Of a DNA stretch of 64,000 nucleotides, positions 7,102-16,363 are shown one piece after another. Each line of letters opens with the position of its first letter. Position 1 is the first letter of the stretch. The position numbers and the translations under genes were made by a program. This DNA is from Prevotella sp. (GTDB lineage Bacteria > Bacteroidota > Bacteroidia > Bacteroidales > Bacteroidaceae): contig JAFYZT010000026.1 of the NCBI GenBank assembly GCA_017548605.1, positions 43,432-107,431 of the forward strand, written 5' to 3'. A model generated the notes under the pieces. That model was not told the DNA's origin, ran no database searches, and saw only the letters and a list, made by a program, of their open reading frames with translations.

Positions 7102-9921
7102 TTATTCAGCGCGTGGGATGGGGTTCATGACCACTTCGGCATGATGACCCGTGCTGAGGATGTTTTTGCGAACAAATTCGCTCACCATCTGCGGTGTGAT
7201 GGACTGTACAAACTCCTTGTAACCGTTGTGGCAGTCAACACCGAATTTATTCCAACGATACATCATGTTCATCCAATAGGCATTCTCTCGCAGATTGGTA
7301 TCCGCATTCTTAAGCAGAGCCTCTTTCACCTTAGCCAGTATATCCGGGTCAACAGTCTGTTCGAGCTGTTGCATACCCTCTTTGAGCAGTCGTTCAGCCA
7401 GTTCCGCCTTATCTGGGTCACAGGGGCAAACACCGCCAACAGTAAAGACGCAGCCAGGTCCGTCGGTATCCACGTCAGCCGATGCCTGTACGGTGTAAGA
7501 TGCGCTATATTCTTCACGAATCGTCTTAAGATAGACATTCATGAGCACATCCTGTACCACCTGAAGCAACGTGCGGTTCTGCATGGTATAATCGATGTTG
7601 TTGGTGCGCCACATCTCGGCGATCATTGTCTGAGCGTCCTGCATCTCCTGCTTAAAGCGATTTTCCACATGTCCATTCCAAAGGGAACGAATATCCTTCG
7701 CCTTTGTCACCTCTTTCTTTGTAGGTAGAGAAGCGATGTATTGCTCCACATATTCCTTGAGTTGTGCTTCATCGAAGTTACCCACGAAGACAAACTTGTA
7801 GTCACGTGCATTGGCCAGTCTCTCCTGTACGATTTTCACCATACGTTGGTAATCCATGCCATCGAACATCTGTGCATCTGGCAGTTTCGACAAAGGGTTA
7901 TGGCATGACGTAGTAGCCTGCAATGAGTCGGCAAAGACGAGTCTCGGGTTGAGACTGCTATTCAGGAACAGCTGTTTGTACATTCCCGCCATCTGGTCGT
8001 GAGAAGGCTGGTCTGGTGTGGCCGCTGTGAACTGGAGGTATATCAATTGCATGAGTGTTTCGAGGTCTTTCGGTGTTGAGCTACCTGAAAGAGTCTGATC
8101 CGTTGAAGAGATAGAGAAGTCGACATCGGCATTCTTACCTGCGAGCATCTTCTCCAGTTGGTTATTAGTGAATCCACCCTTTCCTGTAACACCCAGTTGC
8201 ATAGCTAAGCCCCTCAGGTTTTGCAGGTCGTTTTTCCCATAGAGCGAAAGACCGCCATTTCCCACGGCTTGGAAGCGCACCTCATCGTCTTTGAAATCTG
8301 TCTTCTTGGTGTACACCTTCACGCCATTGGACAATTCCCACTCTTTGAATCCCAATTTGTCGAAGTTCGACTCCTTGACGATTTTACCTTTCTGTGGCAA
8401 TGTGGCGATGAGCGGTTCATTACTCACCTCATCGACATACGGTTCAATTTTCTCTGTCCTCACCCCTTTGATGGCTGCGAGCACTTTCTCAGCAGTAGGT
8501 ATAGTCACCCCCTCTTTATCCTGGAGGAATCCCATCACCACCAAATTGGTGTCGCTGACAGTGATATACTCCGAAGCCATTTCATTGGCGAGGTCAACGG
8601 GTAACATGGGCACAAACTGGCTCATGATCTGGTATTCGTCTTCTACAGAAGGTATAGGTTCATTGTGCAAGAAATGCTCGATGTATCCGTTTGCATAGAC
8701 ATCAGTTTTCATCTTTGCACGGTTCGTATATTTCTTCTCCAATGCGGCAAGGTAATCTGCCCTGGCTCTTTCGTATTCAGAAACGGTAAATCCATATTGA
8801 CGAACACGCAGCAGTTCCCGCATCACCTGCTGTATGGCCTCGATATCTTTTCCCTCTTTGGGTAGGATAGTTGTCGAGAATGCATCCTTTGTCTTGGCAT
8901 AAAGGAACAATCCGTTGTCTGCTTGCGCGGCGGTAAACGCGCTTTCTGGAGTCTGAGCCACATCCTGCAGTCGGGTATTGATCATCGATGCCATTATTTC
9001 TTCACCATATTTCATGATAAGGTAAGGCATTTGGTCTTTCACCTCGTCGGGAGCCCCATCATGTTTCATCATGATCTGGTACTGGTTTTGCGACATTTCC
9101 TTATCCTTTTCCACCACGATGATGGCCTCATTGTTGTCGGGCACCTCCTCGGTTGGAATCTTTGCTGCATTGGGGTCAACGGTCACGCCCGCCCACAGTT
9201 TTTTGATGGTCTGCTCCACCTTATCTACATCTATGTCACCAACGATAATCAAACCTTGGTTGTCGGGTCTGTACCATTTCTCATAGTAAGCACGCAATGT
9301 AGCAGGTTTGAAGCTGTCGATGATACTCATCAGACCGATGGGCAAACGGTTTCCGTATTTGCTCCCTTTTAAGAGTTGGGGCCATGCCCTGTCCTGCATA
9401 CGCTGGCCCGGGCCGCTTCCCAGTCGCCATTCACCGTGTACGACACCCCTTTCCTTATCAATTTCTTGCGGCACGAGGAGCAATCCATTAGACCAGTCTT
9501 TGAGGATAAGCAGACAAGAGTCTACTGCCGTTTGCCGGTACGTGGGCACGTTGTCGATGTTATATACCGTCTGATCGATAGATGTATAAGCGTTGAGGTC
9601 ACGTCCAAATTCCACGCCCAATGAACGGGTGTATTCGATGATGCCATTTTCAGGGAAATGCTCCGAACCATTGAACGCCATGTGCTCGAGGAAGTGAGCC
9701 AATCCACGCTGGTTGTCATCCTCGTTGATGGAACCTACCTTCTGTGCGATATAGAAGTTGGCCACATGTTCCGGGTTGTTGTTGTGACGAATGTAATAGG
9801 TCAGCCCATTGTCGAGTTTACCTATCCTTACCTCCGGGTCGATGGGCAGTGTGGTTGACTGCGCCATGGCTGTTGTGCAAAGCAGCACCAAAACAGCGCT
9901 GAGAATTTTTCTTAGTTTCAT
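7102..9921 (-). CDS. M16 (insulinase-like) zinc metallopeptidase, secreted
   Basis: 939 residues, the size of a two-repeat (two M16 domains each) pitrilysin-like enzyme. Signal peptide MKLRKILSAVLVLLCTTAMA. The inverted zinc motif HFLEH is at residues 76-80, and the downstream conserved glutamate region is RGVVHGEWRL. A second, catalytically inactive M16 half begins near residue 510 (FKEWELSNGVKVYTKKTDF). Probably periplasmic, degrading small peptides. It lies 44 bases after the GntR gene and may be the last gene of the ABC operon, but could have its own promoter. Gap 9922-9965 contains the repeated word ATAAACTC. Confidence 0.9.
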   Translation of the reverse strand: MKLRKILSAVLVLLCTTAMAQSTTLPIDPEVRIGKLDNGLTYYIRHNNNPEHVANFYIAQKVGSINEDDNQRGLAHFLEHMAFNGSEHFPENGIIEYTRSLGVEFGRDLNAYTSIDQTVYNIDNVPTYRQTAVDSCLLILKDWSNGLLLVPQEIDKERGVVHGEWRLGSGPGQRMQDRAWPQLLKGSKYGNRLPIGLMSIIDSFKPATLRAYYEKWYRPDNQGLIIVGDIDVDKVEQTIKKLWAGVTVDPNAAKIPTEEVPDNNEAIIVVEKDKEMSQNQYQIMMKHDGAPDEVKDQMPYLIMKYGEEIMASMINTRLQDVAQTPESAFTAAQADNGLFLYAKTKDAFSTTILPKEGKDIEAIQQVMRELLRVRQYGFTVSEYERARADYLAALEKKYTNRAKMKTDVYANGYIEHFLHNEPIPSVEDEYQIMSQFVPMLPVDLANEMASEYITVSDTNLVVMGFLQDKEGVTIPTAEKVLAAIKGVRTEKIEPYVDEVSNEPLIATLPQKGKIVKESNFDKLGFKEWELSNGVKVYTKKTDFKDDEVRFQAVGNGGLSLYGKNDLQNLRGLAMQLGVTGKGGFTNNQLEKMLAGKNADVDFSISSTDQTLSGSSTPKDLETLMQLIYLQFTAATPDQPSHDQMAGMYKQLFLNSSLNPRLVFADSLQATTSCHNPLSKLPDAQMFDGMDYQRMVKIVQERLANARDYKFVFVGNFDEAQLKEYVEQYIASLPTKKEVTKAKDIRSLWNGHVENRFKQEMQDAQTMIAEMWRTNNIDYTMQNRTLLQVVQDVLMNVYLKTIREEYSASYTVQASADVDTDGPGCVFTVGGVCPCDPDKAELAERLLKEGMQQLEQTVDPDILAKVKEALLKNADTNLRENAYWMNMMYRWNKFGVDCHNGYKEFVQSITPQMVSEFVRKNILSTGHHAEVVMNPIPRAE

Positions 9922-9965
9922 GAGTTTATGAATTATTGAGTTTATGTTTTTTTTAGATTATAAGT

Positions 9966-10325
9966 TTATGAGTTGTGGGATTGGATGCTATCTATCAGTT
10001 CCTGTTCTGATATTCCCAACAGTTCCATCTGCCTGATGATTTGTGGGACAGAGACCTGTAAGAATTCCTCTTTTCGGGCTTTGAGAATAGCCTCTTTAGC
10101 GCCGGGGGTGACGAAATAACCCAATCCCCGTTTGTTGTAAACTATTCCATCGCGTGCCATTTGCTCATATGCCTTTACCGCAGTGTTAATATTCACTTGC
10201 AGCAACACAGCATATTCCCGTACAGAAGGAATCCTCTCATCGTCGGCATATTTGCCTGAAAGAATTTCGTCTTCCATTCGTTCGGCCATTTGCAAGTAGA
10301 TAGCTTTATCGTTTGTGAAGTTCAT
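9966..10325 (-). CDS. GntR-family repressor, YtrA subfamily
   Basis: 119 residues: a winged helix-turn-helix (AERMEDEILSGKYADDERIPSVREYAVLLQVNINTAVKAYEQMARDGIVYNKRGLGYFV, about residues 10-75) and a short C-terminal dimerisation tail, the layout of YtrA regulators that sit with ABC exporter genes. The start overlaps the permease stop (ATGA). Probable target: the inverted repeat GTGTAATA-N6-TAGTACAC at 12912-12933, which has the GTnTAnTA...TAnTAnAC form known for this subfamily. Confidence 0.9.
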   Translation of the reverse strand: MNFTNDKAIYLQMAERMEDEILSGKYADDERIPSVREYAVLLQVNINTAVKAYEQMARDGIVYNKRGLGYFVTPGAKEAILKARKEEFLQVSVPQIIRQMELLGISEQELIDSIQSHNS

Positions 10326-11203
10326 ACGTTAAGCAGTTTATTATTTATAACTTGTGTTTTCTTGAAAATATTGTATGCCAGGCATATAAATAACACGGAT
10401 AATACCGTCAAGAGTACAGCCAGTCCTCCCATACCTAACGGTACGAAGAAGTCGAAGACAATAAGTATGGCTGAGAATACCAGCGATGCCAAGAACGCAA
10501 ATATCCATGGAACGTTTCTGAACAATGCACCGCAGAGCAGGCAGTACGATATATTGAATGCCATTGATGACAGTCCGTAAGCCAGTGAACCCCATCCCGC
10601 CTCAGCAAATGATTGTACTCTGAGCGAATTTTCCGTTATACCCATCATCGACGATTGAAGAGCCTGAATGGAATCAGGCGACATTGTTTGGTTATTAGAC
10701 ATGTCGATGGCATTTACCACCGCAACAACAGCCTGTCGTGGTGTTTCAGTAGGCAATAACATCCGTTGTACATTGTCGGCCATAGCCGGAGTAGCCCAAT
10801 TACCCTCGTTTCCTGTGAATATATAGGAAATAAGTACCTGCAATGCATCGGCGAGCAGGAATCCCATTACCCATACCACGCCGCAGATGACGACGAGAAA
10901 GAACACACGCATCCAGAATTTGCCTGCATGTGATGCCGGCAACATCATAAACGCCACACTGCGTTGGCGCGACACCTTCGGAGCATTCAGTCGCGTTATC
11001 ACGTATAGCATGGTCAGTTCGAGTATCGACAAGTTGAACGACACTGCCATGAACTTCGACATACTTTCCGAATAAGCCTCTTCTGCATTTACGACAATCT
11101 GTTGTCCAGCAATAAGCAGCACCAAATTTATTAAGAACGAAGCCGCAAACCATTTAAACAGTTTGCCTTTATCCTCGTTTATTTGCCATTTTAGAATATT
11201 CAT
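10322..11203 (-). CDS. ABC-2 type permease-like membrane protein
   Basis: 293 residues, six predicted helices. Clear hydrophobic segments begin near residues 17, 47, 96, 213, 233 and 254. Starts MNILKWQINEDKGKLFKWF and ends KKTQVINNKLLNV. The neighbouring permease ends KRSQVINNTFVNI, so the two are diverged paralogues, probably the two halves of one ABC exporter. There is no recognisable substrate signature. Overlaps the GntR gene by 4 bases. Confidence 0.75.
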   Translation of the reverse strand: MNILKWQINEDKGKLFKWFAASFLINLVLLIAGQQIVVNAEEAYSESMSKFMAVSFNLSILELTMLYVITRLNAPKVSRQRSVAFMMLPASHAGKFWMRVFFLVVICGVVWVMGFLLADALQVLISYIFTGNEGNWATPAMADNVQRMLLPTETPRQAVVAVVNAIDMSNNQTMSPDSIQALQSSMMGITENSLRVQSFAEAGWGSLAYGLSSMAFNISYCLLCGALFRNVPWIFAFLASLVFSAILIVFDFFVPLGMGGLAVLLTVLSVLFICLAYNIFKKTQVINNKLLNV

Positions 11204-11207
11204 TTGG

Positions 11208-11235
11208 TTTGAAATTTGAGGTTTGAAATTTGAGG
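11208..11235. repeat. 14-base direct repeat x2
   Basis: Two perfect adjacent copies of TTTGAAATTTGAGG fill most of the gap between the two permease genes. Confidence 0.85.
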
Positions 11236-11247
11236 ATTATACTTTCC

Positions 11248-12051
11248 TCAGATATTGACGAATGTATTATTGATGACCTGTGAACGTTTGAAGAAACGAA
11301 AGGAAAGCCAGTAGTTAATTACCGTAAAAATGGCTAATGCCACGTGGACGAGTACCATATTGTTTTTCAATTTCAAAAGCCATTCAATATCAAAGCCCTC
11401 AACTTTTCCTTTCACCCAAAATCCAAGGACGAACAAAAAGATGAACAATATTACTGTAACAATGAGCCACTGGAACTTGCGGAAGAAAGTACCGCCCAAA
11501 GCATATAATGATTGAGCCCATAATAAGAACATCACGCCACCTGTCACGGTCATCGTCCAAAATTGCATATCAGAGGATGGTTCAAAAGCTTTAAAGAAGC
11601 CATCTGTAAACAGATGTACGGTAGCCCATTCAGCATGTCCTGGTAGAAAAATGAACGCAAAAAGGTATTGCAGAATGTCGAAAGCGAAGAAGCCGACGAA
11701 GAAAGCCAACAACCCTCCTATTACCACGAAAATCCACGAAGCAATGTATTTTTCGCTCAGCGAAGCGGGTAATGAGAAGAATTCCACCGCTTTATTTGTC
11801 TTGTCTAATTTACGCATGATGAAAGAAGGAGACATGAAGAGCAAAACCGTCATCATAAAGAATGCCATAGAAGCAGCCTGCACCACCACTAAATGGTATG
11901 AACGCTGCATCGATCCTCCCAACAGGTTCATCAATGATTCGAAGCCCAGCACACCCAACATGATGCCGGCGAGTGTTCCCAATCGACGGCTGTTGTTCAA
12001 CACCAACCATTTCAGCAGTTGTGTGAGGCGTGAAATTTTAAAATTTGCCAT
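11248..12051 (-). CDS. ABC-2 type permease-like membrane protein
   Basis: 267 residues, six predicted helices (segments near 22-38, 59-76, 107-131, 170-187, 193-210, 236-252). Cytoplasmic N-terminus MANFKISRLTQLLKWLVLNNSRRLG. Paralogue of the next gene, sharing the C-terminal pattern (R/K)(S/T)QVINN(T/K). Five bases separate it from the ATPase gene. The pair with one ATPase and a YtrA regulator suggests an exporter answering envelope or antimicrobial stress, which is inference from context. Confidence 0.75.
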   Translation of the reverse strand: MANFKISRLTQLLKWLVLNNSRRLGTLAGIMLGVLGFESLMNLLGGSMQRSYHLVVVQAASMAFFMMTVLLFMSPSFIMRKLDKTNKAVEFFSLPASLSEKYIASWIFVVIGGLLAFFVGFFAFDILQYLFAFIFLPGHAEWATVHLFTDGFFKAFEPSSDMQFWTMTVTGGVMFLLWAQSLYALGGTFFRKFQWLIVTVILFIFLFVLGFWVKGKVEGFDIEWLLKLKNNMVLVHVALAIFTVINYWLSFRFFKRSQVINNTFVNI

Positions 12052-12056
12052 GACTG

Positions 12057-12881
12057 TTAGGAATTAAGTTTACCTTGTGTTACCGCATTGAAGAGCAGTT
12101 CGAGATTCACCGCTGTTTCCTCTTCATCCTTTTGGCGACGAGCCACCACTGCTGTACCTTGTATAGACGGTTCGGCATAGAGCACATCGTCGGTCATTTC
12201 CGAGGGATGACGGAAGGAGAAAGCATATTTGTCGGTGATTTCTGCCACCGATGCATCGAGCAACAGTTGAGAACGATCAAGAATGACCACGTGGTCAAGC
12301 AATGCCTCCACATCATGTACCTGATGCGTAGAGATGATAATGGTACGATCTTCGGCCATACACTGTGCGATGACCTTTCTAAACTGTGTCTTCGACGGGA
12401 TGTCGAGTCCATTTGTAGGTTCGTCCATGAGCAACCATTTGGTGTTTGCGGCGAGCGCAAAGCTCATAAACACCTTCTTTTTCTGTCCCATGGAGAGAGC
12501 ATTGAGTTTGAGGTCGGAAGAAAGTTCAAACTCCTTGAGACACTGTTCGAGCAGTTCCTCGCTGAATCGGGGATAGAATACCTTATTCAGTTTGACATAT
12601 TTGCGCAGCGTCATGGCAGGAAGGTTGAACTCTTCCGGCACGATGAACATCTCTCGCAGCATGTCCGGATTACGATCAGCGGAAAGGAAGTTGTCAACAT
12701 GAGCCTCGCCTTTCGACGGATGTAGCAATCCTGTGATAAGATATAAGAGCGTAGACTTGCCCGTTCCATTCTTACCAAGCAGTCCGTAGATGCAATTTTC
12801 AGAAAGTGTGAGGTTAAAATCTGAAAAAACCTCTTGTTTCGAACCTCCATATTTGAAGGTTAAATTCTTGACTTCCAACAT
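12057..12881 (-). CDS. ABC transporter ATP-binding protein
   Basis: 274 residues. Walker A GLLGKNGTGKSTLL (residues ~34-47), a signature region reading LNALSMGQKKKVFMSFALA in place of LSGGQ, Walker B KWLLMDEPTNGLD and the H-loop IISTHQ. The shortened signature is usual for the Bacteroidota BcrA/YtrB-like drug or lipid exporter group. First gene of the operon ATPase-permease-permease-GntR. Driven by the promoter at 12936-12966 with a YtrA operator at its start site. Confidence 0.92.
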   Translation of the reverse strand: MLEVKNLTFKYGGSKQEVFSDFNLTLSENCIYGLLGKNGTGKSTLLYLITGLLHPSKGEAHVDNFLSADRNPDMLREMFIVPEEFNLPAMTLRKYVKLNKVFYPRFSEELLEQCLKEFELSSDLKLNALSMGQKKKVFMSFALAANTKWLLMDEPTNGLDIPSKTQFRKVIAQCMAEDRTIIISTHQVHDVEALLDHVVILDRSQLLLDASVAEITDKYAFSFRHPSEMTDDVLYAEPSIQGTAVVARRQKDEEETAVNLELLFNAVTQGKLNS

Positions 12882-12903
12882 AATACCTTTGTTTTTATCG
12901 TTT

Positions 12904-12933
12904 GTGTAATAGTGTAATACTTAAATAGTACAC
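12904..12933 (-). promoter_or_regulatory. Candidate GntR/YtrA operator
   Basis: GTGTAATA (12912-12919), 6 bases, TAGTACAC (12926-12933) form an inverted repeat with one mismatch. A further direct copy of the half-site GTGTAATA lies at 12904-12911. It sits at the predicted transcription start, so binding would block initiation. The pattern fits YtrA-type operators. The link to the GntR at 9966-10325 is inference. Confidence 0.65.
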
Positions 12934-12935
12934 TG

Positions 12936-12966
12936 CAAAGGTATATTGTTTTTTTTAATCTGCAAA
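12936..12966 (-). promoter_or_regulatory. Promoter of the ABC-GntR operon
   Basis: On the minus strand TTTG (12963-12966), 19-base spacer, TACCTTTG (12936-12943). This is a full match to the Bacteroidota sigma-ABfr promoter. Confidence 0.75.
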
Positions 12967-13019
12967 TTTTTTCGTGATTTTTTTATTTTTTTTTGATGAA
13001 AGGGGTAAAAATTAAAAAA

Positions 13020-13037
13020 TCCCAGGAGGATCTGGGA
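13020..13037 (-). terminator. Terminator of the trp operon
   Basis: TCCCAG / CTGGGA stem (6 bp) with 6-base loop. On the minus strand it is followed by TTTTTTAATTTTT. It lies 72 bases after the trpG stop and is built into the 10-base repeat array. Confidence 0.65.
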
Positions 13038-13090
13038 ATTTTAGGTTCACTTAGGATAACCTGGAAATCCCAGGAAATCCTAAGCTGACC
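13021..13090. repeat. 10-base phased repeat array downstream of trpG
   Basis: Seven degenerate units spaced exactly 10 bases (starts 13021, 13031, 13041, 13051, 13061, 13071, 13081), with a TAGG/CAGG/TGGG-like core such as TTAGGTTCAC, TTAGGATAAC, CTGGAAATCC and CAGGAAATCC. Same period and core as the array at 29617-29740. Confidence 0.65.
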
Positions 13091-13108
13091 AAAAATGGGT
13101 AAGAGATG

Positions 13109-13672
13109 TTAGAGAGCGAGCCAGTTGGAGATGATTTGAGCACCATCGGGTGTAAGAACACTCTCTGGATGAAATTGGATGCCACGAATATCGAATTGGC
13201 GATGACGAAGTGCCATGATTTGTCCTTCAGGACTACGTGCCGTCACTTCGAGGCAGTCAGGGAACGGGCTGTCATTCACTACCCAGCTGTGGTATCGTCC
13301 CACGGAGAAGGTGTCGGGCAATCCTTTGAAAATGTCGTCGTCCACCGTTTTTTGGCATGGTGTAGCCACCCCATGAAAGACCTCAGAGAGATTTCCCAAC
13401 GTTCCGCCAAAGACCTCGGCGATGGCCTGATGGCCGAGACAGACCCCCAGCATCGGTTTTTGACCCGCGTAATAACGAATCGTTTCCAATAGTTTTCCTG
13501 CTTCTGATGGTATCCCTGGACCTGGGGAAAGGATTATTTTATCAAAAGACTCTAACTGTGTCATTTCGAACTGGTCGTTCCTATATACAATCACCTGTGC
13601 ACCCAATTGTCTAACTAGATGTGCGAGGTTATAGGTGAAAGAATCGTAATTGTCGATGATACCTATTTTCAT
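13109..13672 (-). CDS. trpG: Anthranilate synthase component II (glutamine amidotransferase)
   Basis: 187 residues. Class I glutaminase fold: oxyanion strand LSPGPGIP, nucleophile Cys78 in GVCLGHQAIA and the C-terminal His-Glu pair in IQFHPESVLT. It releases ammonia from glutamine for TrpE. Last gene of the trp operon, 17 bases after trpE. PabA-like dual use is possible, since trpG and pabA are close relatives, but the position argues for trpG. Confidence 0.93.
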   Translation of the reverse strand: MKIGIIDNYDSFTYNLAHLVRQLGAQVIVYRNDQFEMTQLESFDKIILSPGPGIPSEAGKLLETIRYYAGQKPMLGVCLGHQAIAEVFGGTLGNLSEVFHGVATPCQKTVDDDIFKGLPDTFSVGRYHSWVVNDSPFPDCLEVTARSPEGQIMALRHRQFDIRGIQFHPESVLTPDGAQIISNWLAL

Positions 13673-13673
13673 A

Positions 13674-13705
13674 TTGTTTCAGCTTCTTTTATGTTGTTTC
13701 AGCTT
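13674..13705. repeat. 12-base direct repeat x2 across the trpE stop
   Basis: TTGTTTCAGCTT occurs at 13674-13685 (gap) and 13694-13705 (last codons of trpE), spaced 20 bases. Confidence 0.75.
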
Positions 13706-15113
13706 GTCGGATGGCCTTTACAAGTGCACCCAGTTTATGGTTACATTCCTCGAGTTCATATTGGTCATTGCTTTTGGCCACAATGCCACTCCCCGCCTGG
13801 AACCATAACTCTCCGTTGCGGGCTATGAAAGTACGTATGACGATGGCCTGATTGAGAGAGCCATCGAGTCCGATAGACCCGATACATCCACCATACGCAC
13901 CACGGTTATGCGGTTCCAGCTCGCTAATTATTTGCATGGCCCTCACCTTTGGTGCCCCGCTGAGTGTTCCAGCCGGGAAAGTATCGATGAATGTCTCAAT
14001 AGGATTGGCATTTTGCAGTAGTGTTCCACTCACGCGGCTTACGAGATGTATGACATGCGAGTAGAACTGCATGTCTTTGTAAAAGTCTACCTTTACGCCA
14101 TCACAGTTTCTGGACAAGTCGTTTCGAGCCAGGTCTACAAGCATGACATGTTCCGCATTTTCCTTCGCATCGTTGCGCAGGTATTCCGCGTTACATCTGT
14201 CTTTTTCAGGGTCTCCCGTTCTTGGTGTCGTTCCTGCTATGGGATCGATGTACGCCCTACCCTTTTCTATGCGGCAATGTGTTTCCGGCGATGAACCGAA
14301 GATACGGAATCCCCCGAAATCAAAATAGAAGAGATATGGCGATGGGTTGATGCTTCGCAGGGTGCGGTAAAGTTTGAAGTCATCACCCTCATATCGTTGT
14401 ATGAACCGTCGTGAAATGACTATCTGGAACACATCCCCCCTAAGGCAATGGTCAACGCATTTTCGGATGTTTTCTTTATGCTGTTCATCGGTAAGTGGCG
14501 ATGACACGCCCCCTATCGTCTTGAAATCATAGGTGTTAACATTGGTCTTGTTGATTAGTTTTTCCAACTCATCAAGTTGCAGACAACCCATATCGTCCTG
14601 ACCATTTGGCACGAGAGTCACTAATGTCATTACATTATTATAATGGTCGAAGACAATGATGTCGCGGAAGAAGATATAATAGATATCCGGCGCATCGTTG
14701 CTGGCCATTGTTTCATCTTTCACATCTATATCCTCGAAGTAACGCACCGCATTAAAAGTAGTGTATCCATTCAGGCCACAGTATTGCGCATGTTCTCCTT
14801 CCACTTTGAATTGTGAGAGGAAAAGGTTGAACGTCTCTATCAACTGTTGCTTTGTTTTTCCTTTCACAGAGGAGATAATGTCAGTTGAGCGTATTGTACC
14901 GTCGGGAAATAATTCCTTTACCGTCCCATGGTCAACAGCTATTGATGCAAGGGGATGGACGCCTATAAACGAACGTGAATTGTCGTTGGAATGATAATCC
15001 GAACATTCCATGAGTACACTTTGCGGATGGACATCACGCAGTCGCATGTAAATGCCCACCGGCGTGTGCAGGTCGGCGAGGATTGTCTTTGAAATTGCTT
15101 TATAATAGTACAT
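13689..15113 (-). CDS. trpE: Anthranilate synthase component I
   Basis: 474 residues. Chorismate-binding domain with the usual signatures: GDVFQIVISRRF, the loop PSPYLFYFDFG, GSSPETHCRIEKG, PIAGTTPRTGDPEKD, HVMLVDLARNDL, GTLSGAPKVRAM and the end GSGIVAKS. It makes anthranilate from chorismate with ammonia from TrpG. The N-terminus has SGL-like regions for feedback by Trp, but I cannot judge whether the classical LLES pocket is intact. 44 bases after trpB. Confidence 0.95.
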   Translation of the reverse strand: MYYYKAISKTILADLHTPVGIYMRLRDVHPQSVLMECSDYHSNDNSRSFIGVHPLASIAVDHGTVKELFPDGTIRSTDIISSVKGKTKQQLIETFNLFLSQFKVEGEHAQYCGLNGYTTFNAVRYFEDIDVKDETMASNDAPDIYYIFFRDIIVFDHYNNVMTLVTLVPNGQDDMGCLQLDELEKLINKTNVNTYDFKTIGGVSSPLTDEQHKENIRKCVDHCLRGDVFQIVISRRFIQRYEGDDFKLYRTLRSINPSPYLFYFDFGGFRIFGSSPETHCRIEKGRAYIDPIAGTTPRTGDPEKDRCNAEYLRNDAKENAEHVMLVDLARNDLSRNCDGVKVDFYKDMQFYSHVIHLVSRVSGTLLQNANPIETFIDTFPAGTLSGAPKVRAMQIISELEPHNRGAYGGCIGSIGLDGSLNQAIVIRTFIARNGELWFQAGSGIVAKSNDQYELEECNHKLGALVKAIRQAETT

Positions 15114-15157
15114 AATGGGAATAATAGTATAAATGTAAATGTTGGGAGTGATGGGAA

Positions 15158-16363
15158 TTATAGATTGTTGGCATATTCACCGGCCATTTGTTTATTGTCG
15201 AGGTAGGTGTTGATGTCTTTATCGCCACGTCCGCTGACTGTGAGGACAACAATCTCATCATTATGGAATTGTATTTTGGGGAGCGCCGCTATGATATGTG
15301 CACTTTCAATGGCCGGGATGATTCCTTCGAGTCGTGTCAGTTCATAACCCGCGCGTATAGCCTCATCGTCGTTGATGGCCAAAACGGTGGAACGTTTTTT
15401 CTCCGCCATGTTGGCATGCATGGGACCAATACCTGGATAGTCCAGTCCCGCCGAGATAGTAAATGCCTCTTCTATCTGCCCGTCTTCATTTTGCATGACC
15501 AGCGTCTTTGCCCCGTGAATGAATCCCAAGGTTCCCCGATGTATGGTAGCAGCCGTATAGTCAGTGTCGATACCCTTTCCTCCCGCTTCCGCCAGGATGA
15601 TTCGCACCCGATCATCGTTCATATAATGATAGATTGTACCCGCTGCATTGCTTCCGCCTCCGATACATGCCATGAGCGTGTCGGGGTAGTCGCGTCCCGT
15701 CTTTTCCAAGAGTTGTTCCTTTATCTCCTCCGATATGATGCTCTGCATACGCGCCACGATGTCTGGATACGGATGAGGTCCCATGGTTGACCCTACGATA
15801 TAAAACGTATCGTCGGGATGGCAGCACCAATCACGAATTGCTTGTGAGCACGCATCGCTCAGCGTCATATTTCCCGTTGTTACGGGATGAACCTGTGCTC
15901 CGAGCATGCGCATACGCTGTACGTTGGTATATTGCCGTTCCACGTCCGTTTTTCCCATGAACACCTCGCATTGCATGTCCATAAGCGCACATACCGTAGC
16001 CGTTGCCACGCCATGTTGCCCTGCCCCCGTTTCGGCGATGATTCTTTTCTTTCCCATCTTTTTAGCCAAGAGAATCTGTCCGACTGTATTGTTTATTTTA
16101 TGCGCCCCGGTATGGTTGAGGTCTTCGCGTTTGAGGAACAGCCGGCAGCCATATTTTTCGCTCATACGCCGAGCATAGTAGAGCGGTGATGGCCGTCCTA
16201 CGTAGTCACGGAGCAGCGCATGGTATTCGCGCTTGAACTCTTCGCTTTCCAATATGGGGATGTACGCCTCTTGCAAGTCGTGTACACACTTATAGAGTAT
16301 TTCCGGAATATAGGCTCCTCCGTACTGTCCGTAGAAGCCACGATTATCGATATTGTAATTCAT
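15158..16363 (-). CDS. trpB: Tryptophan synthase beta chain
   Basis: 401 residues, normal TrpB1 length. PLP lysine K89 in HTGAHKINN, GAGQHGVATA, the phosphate-binding GGGSNAAG and the C-terminal SGRGDKD. Condenses indole with serine, taking indole through the tunnel from TrpA. Follows trpA after a 23-base gap made of a 14-base tandem duplication. Confidence 0.97.
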   Translation of the reverse strand: MNYNIDNRGFYGQYGGAYIPEILYKCVHDLQEAYIPILESEEFKREYHALLRDYVGRPSPLYYARRMSEKYGCRLFLKREDLNHTGAHKINNTVGQILLAKKMGKKRIIAETGAGQHGVATATVCALMDMQCEVFMGKTDVERQYTNVQRMRMLGAQVHPVTTGNMTLSDACSQAIRDWCCHPDDTFYIVGSTMGPHPYPDIVARMQSIISEEIKEQLLEKTGRDYPDTLMACIGGGSNAAGTIYHYMNDDRVRIILAEAGGKGIDTDYTAATIHRGTLGFIHGAKTLVMQNEDGQIEEAFTISAGLDYPGIGPMHANMAEKKRSTVLAINDDEAIRAGYELTRLEGIIPAIESAHIIAALPKIQFHNDEIVVLTVSGRGDKDINTYLDNKQMAGEYANNL

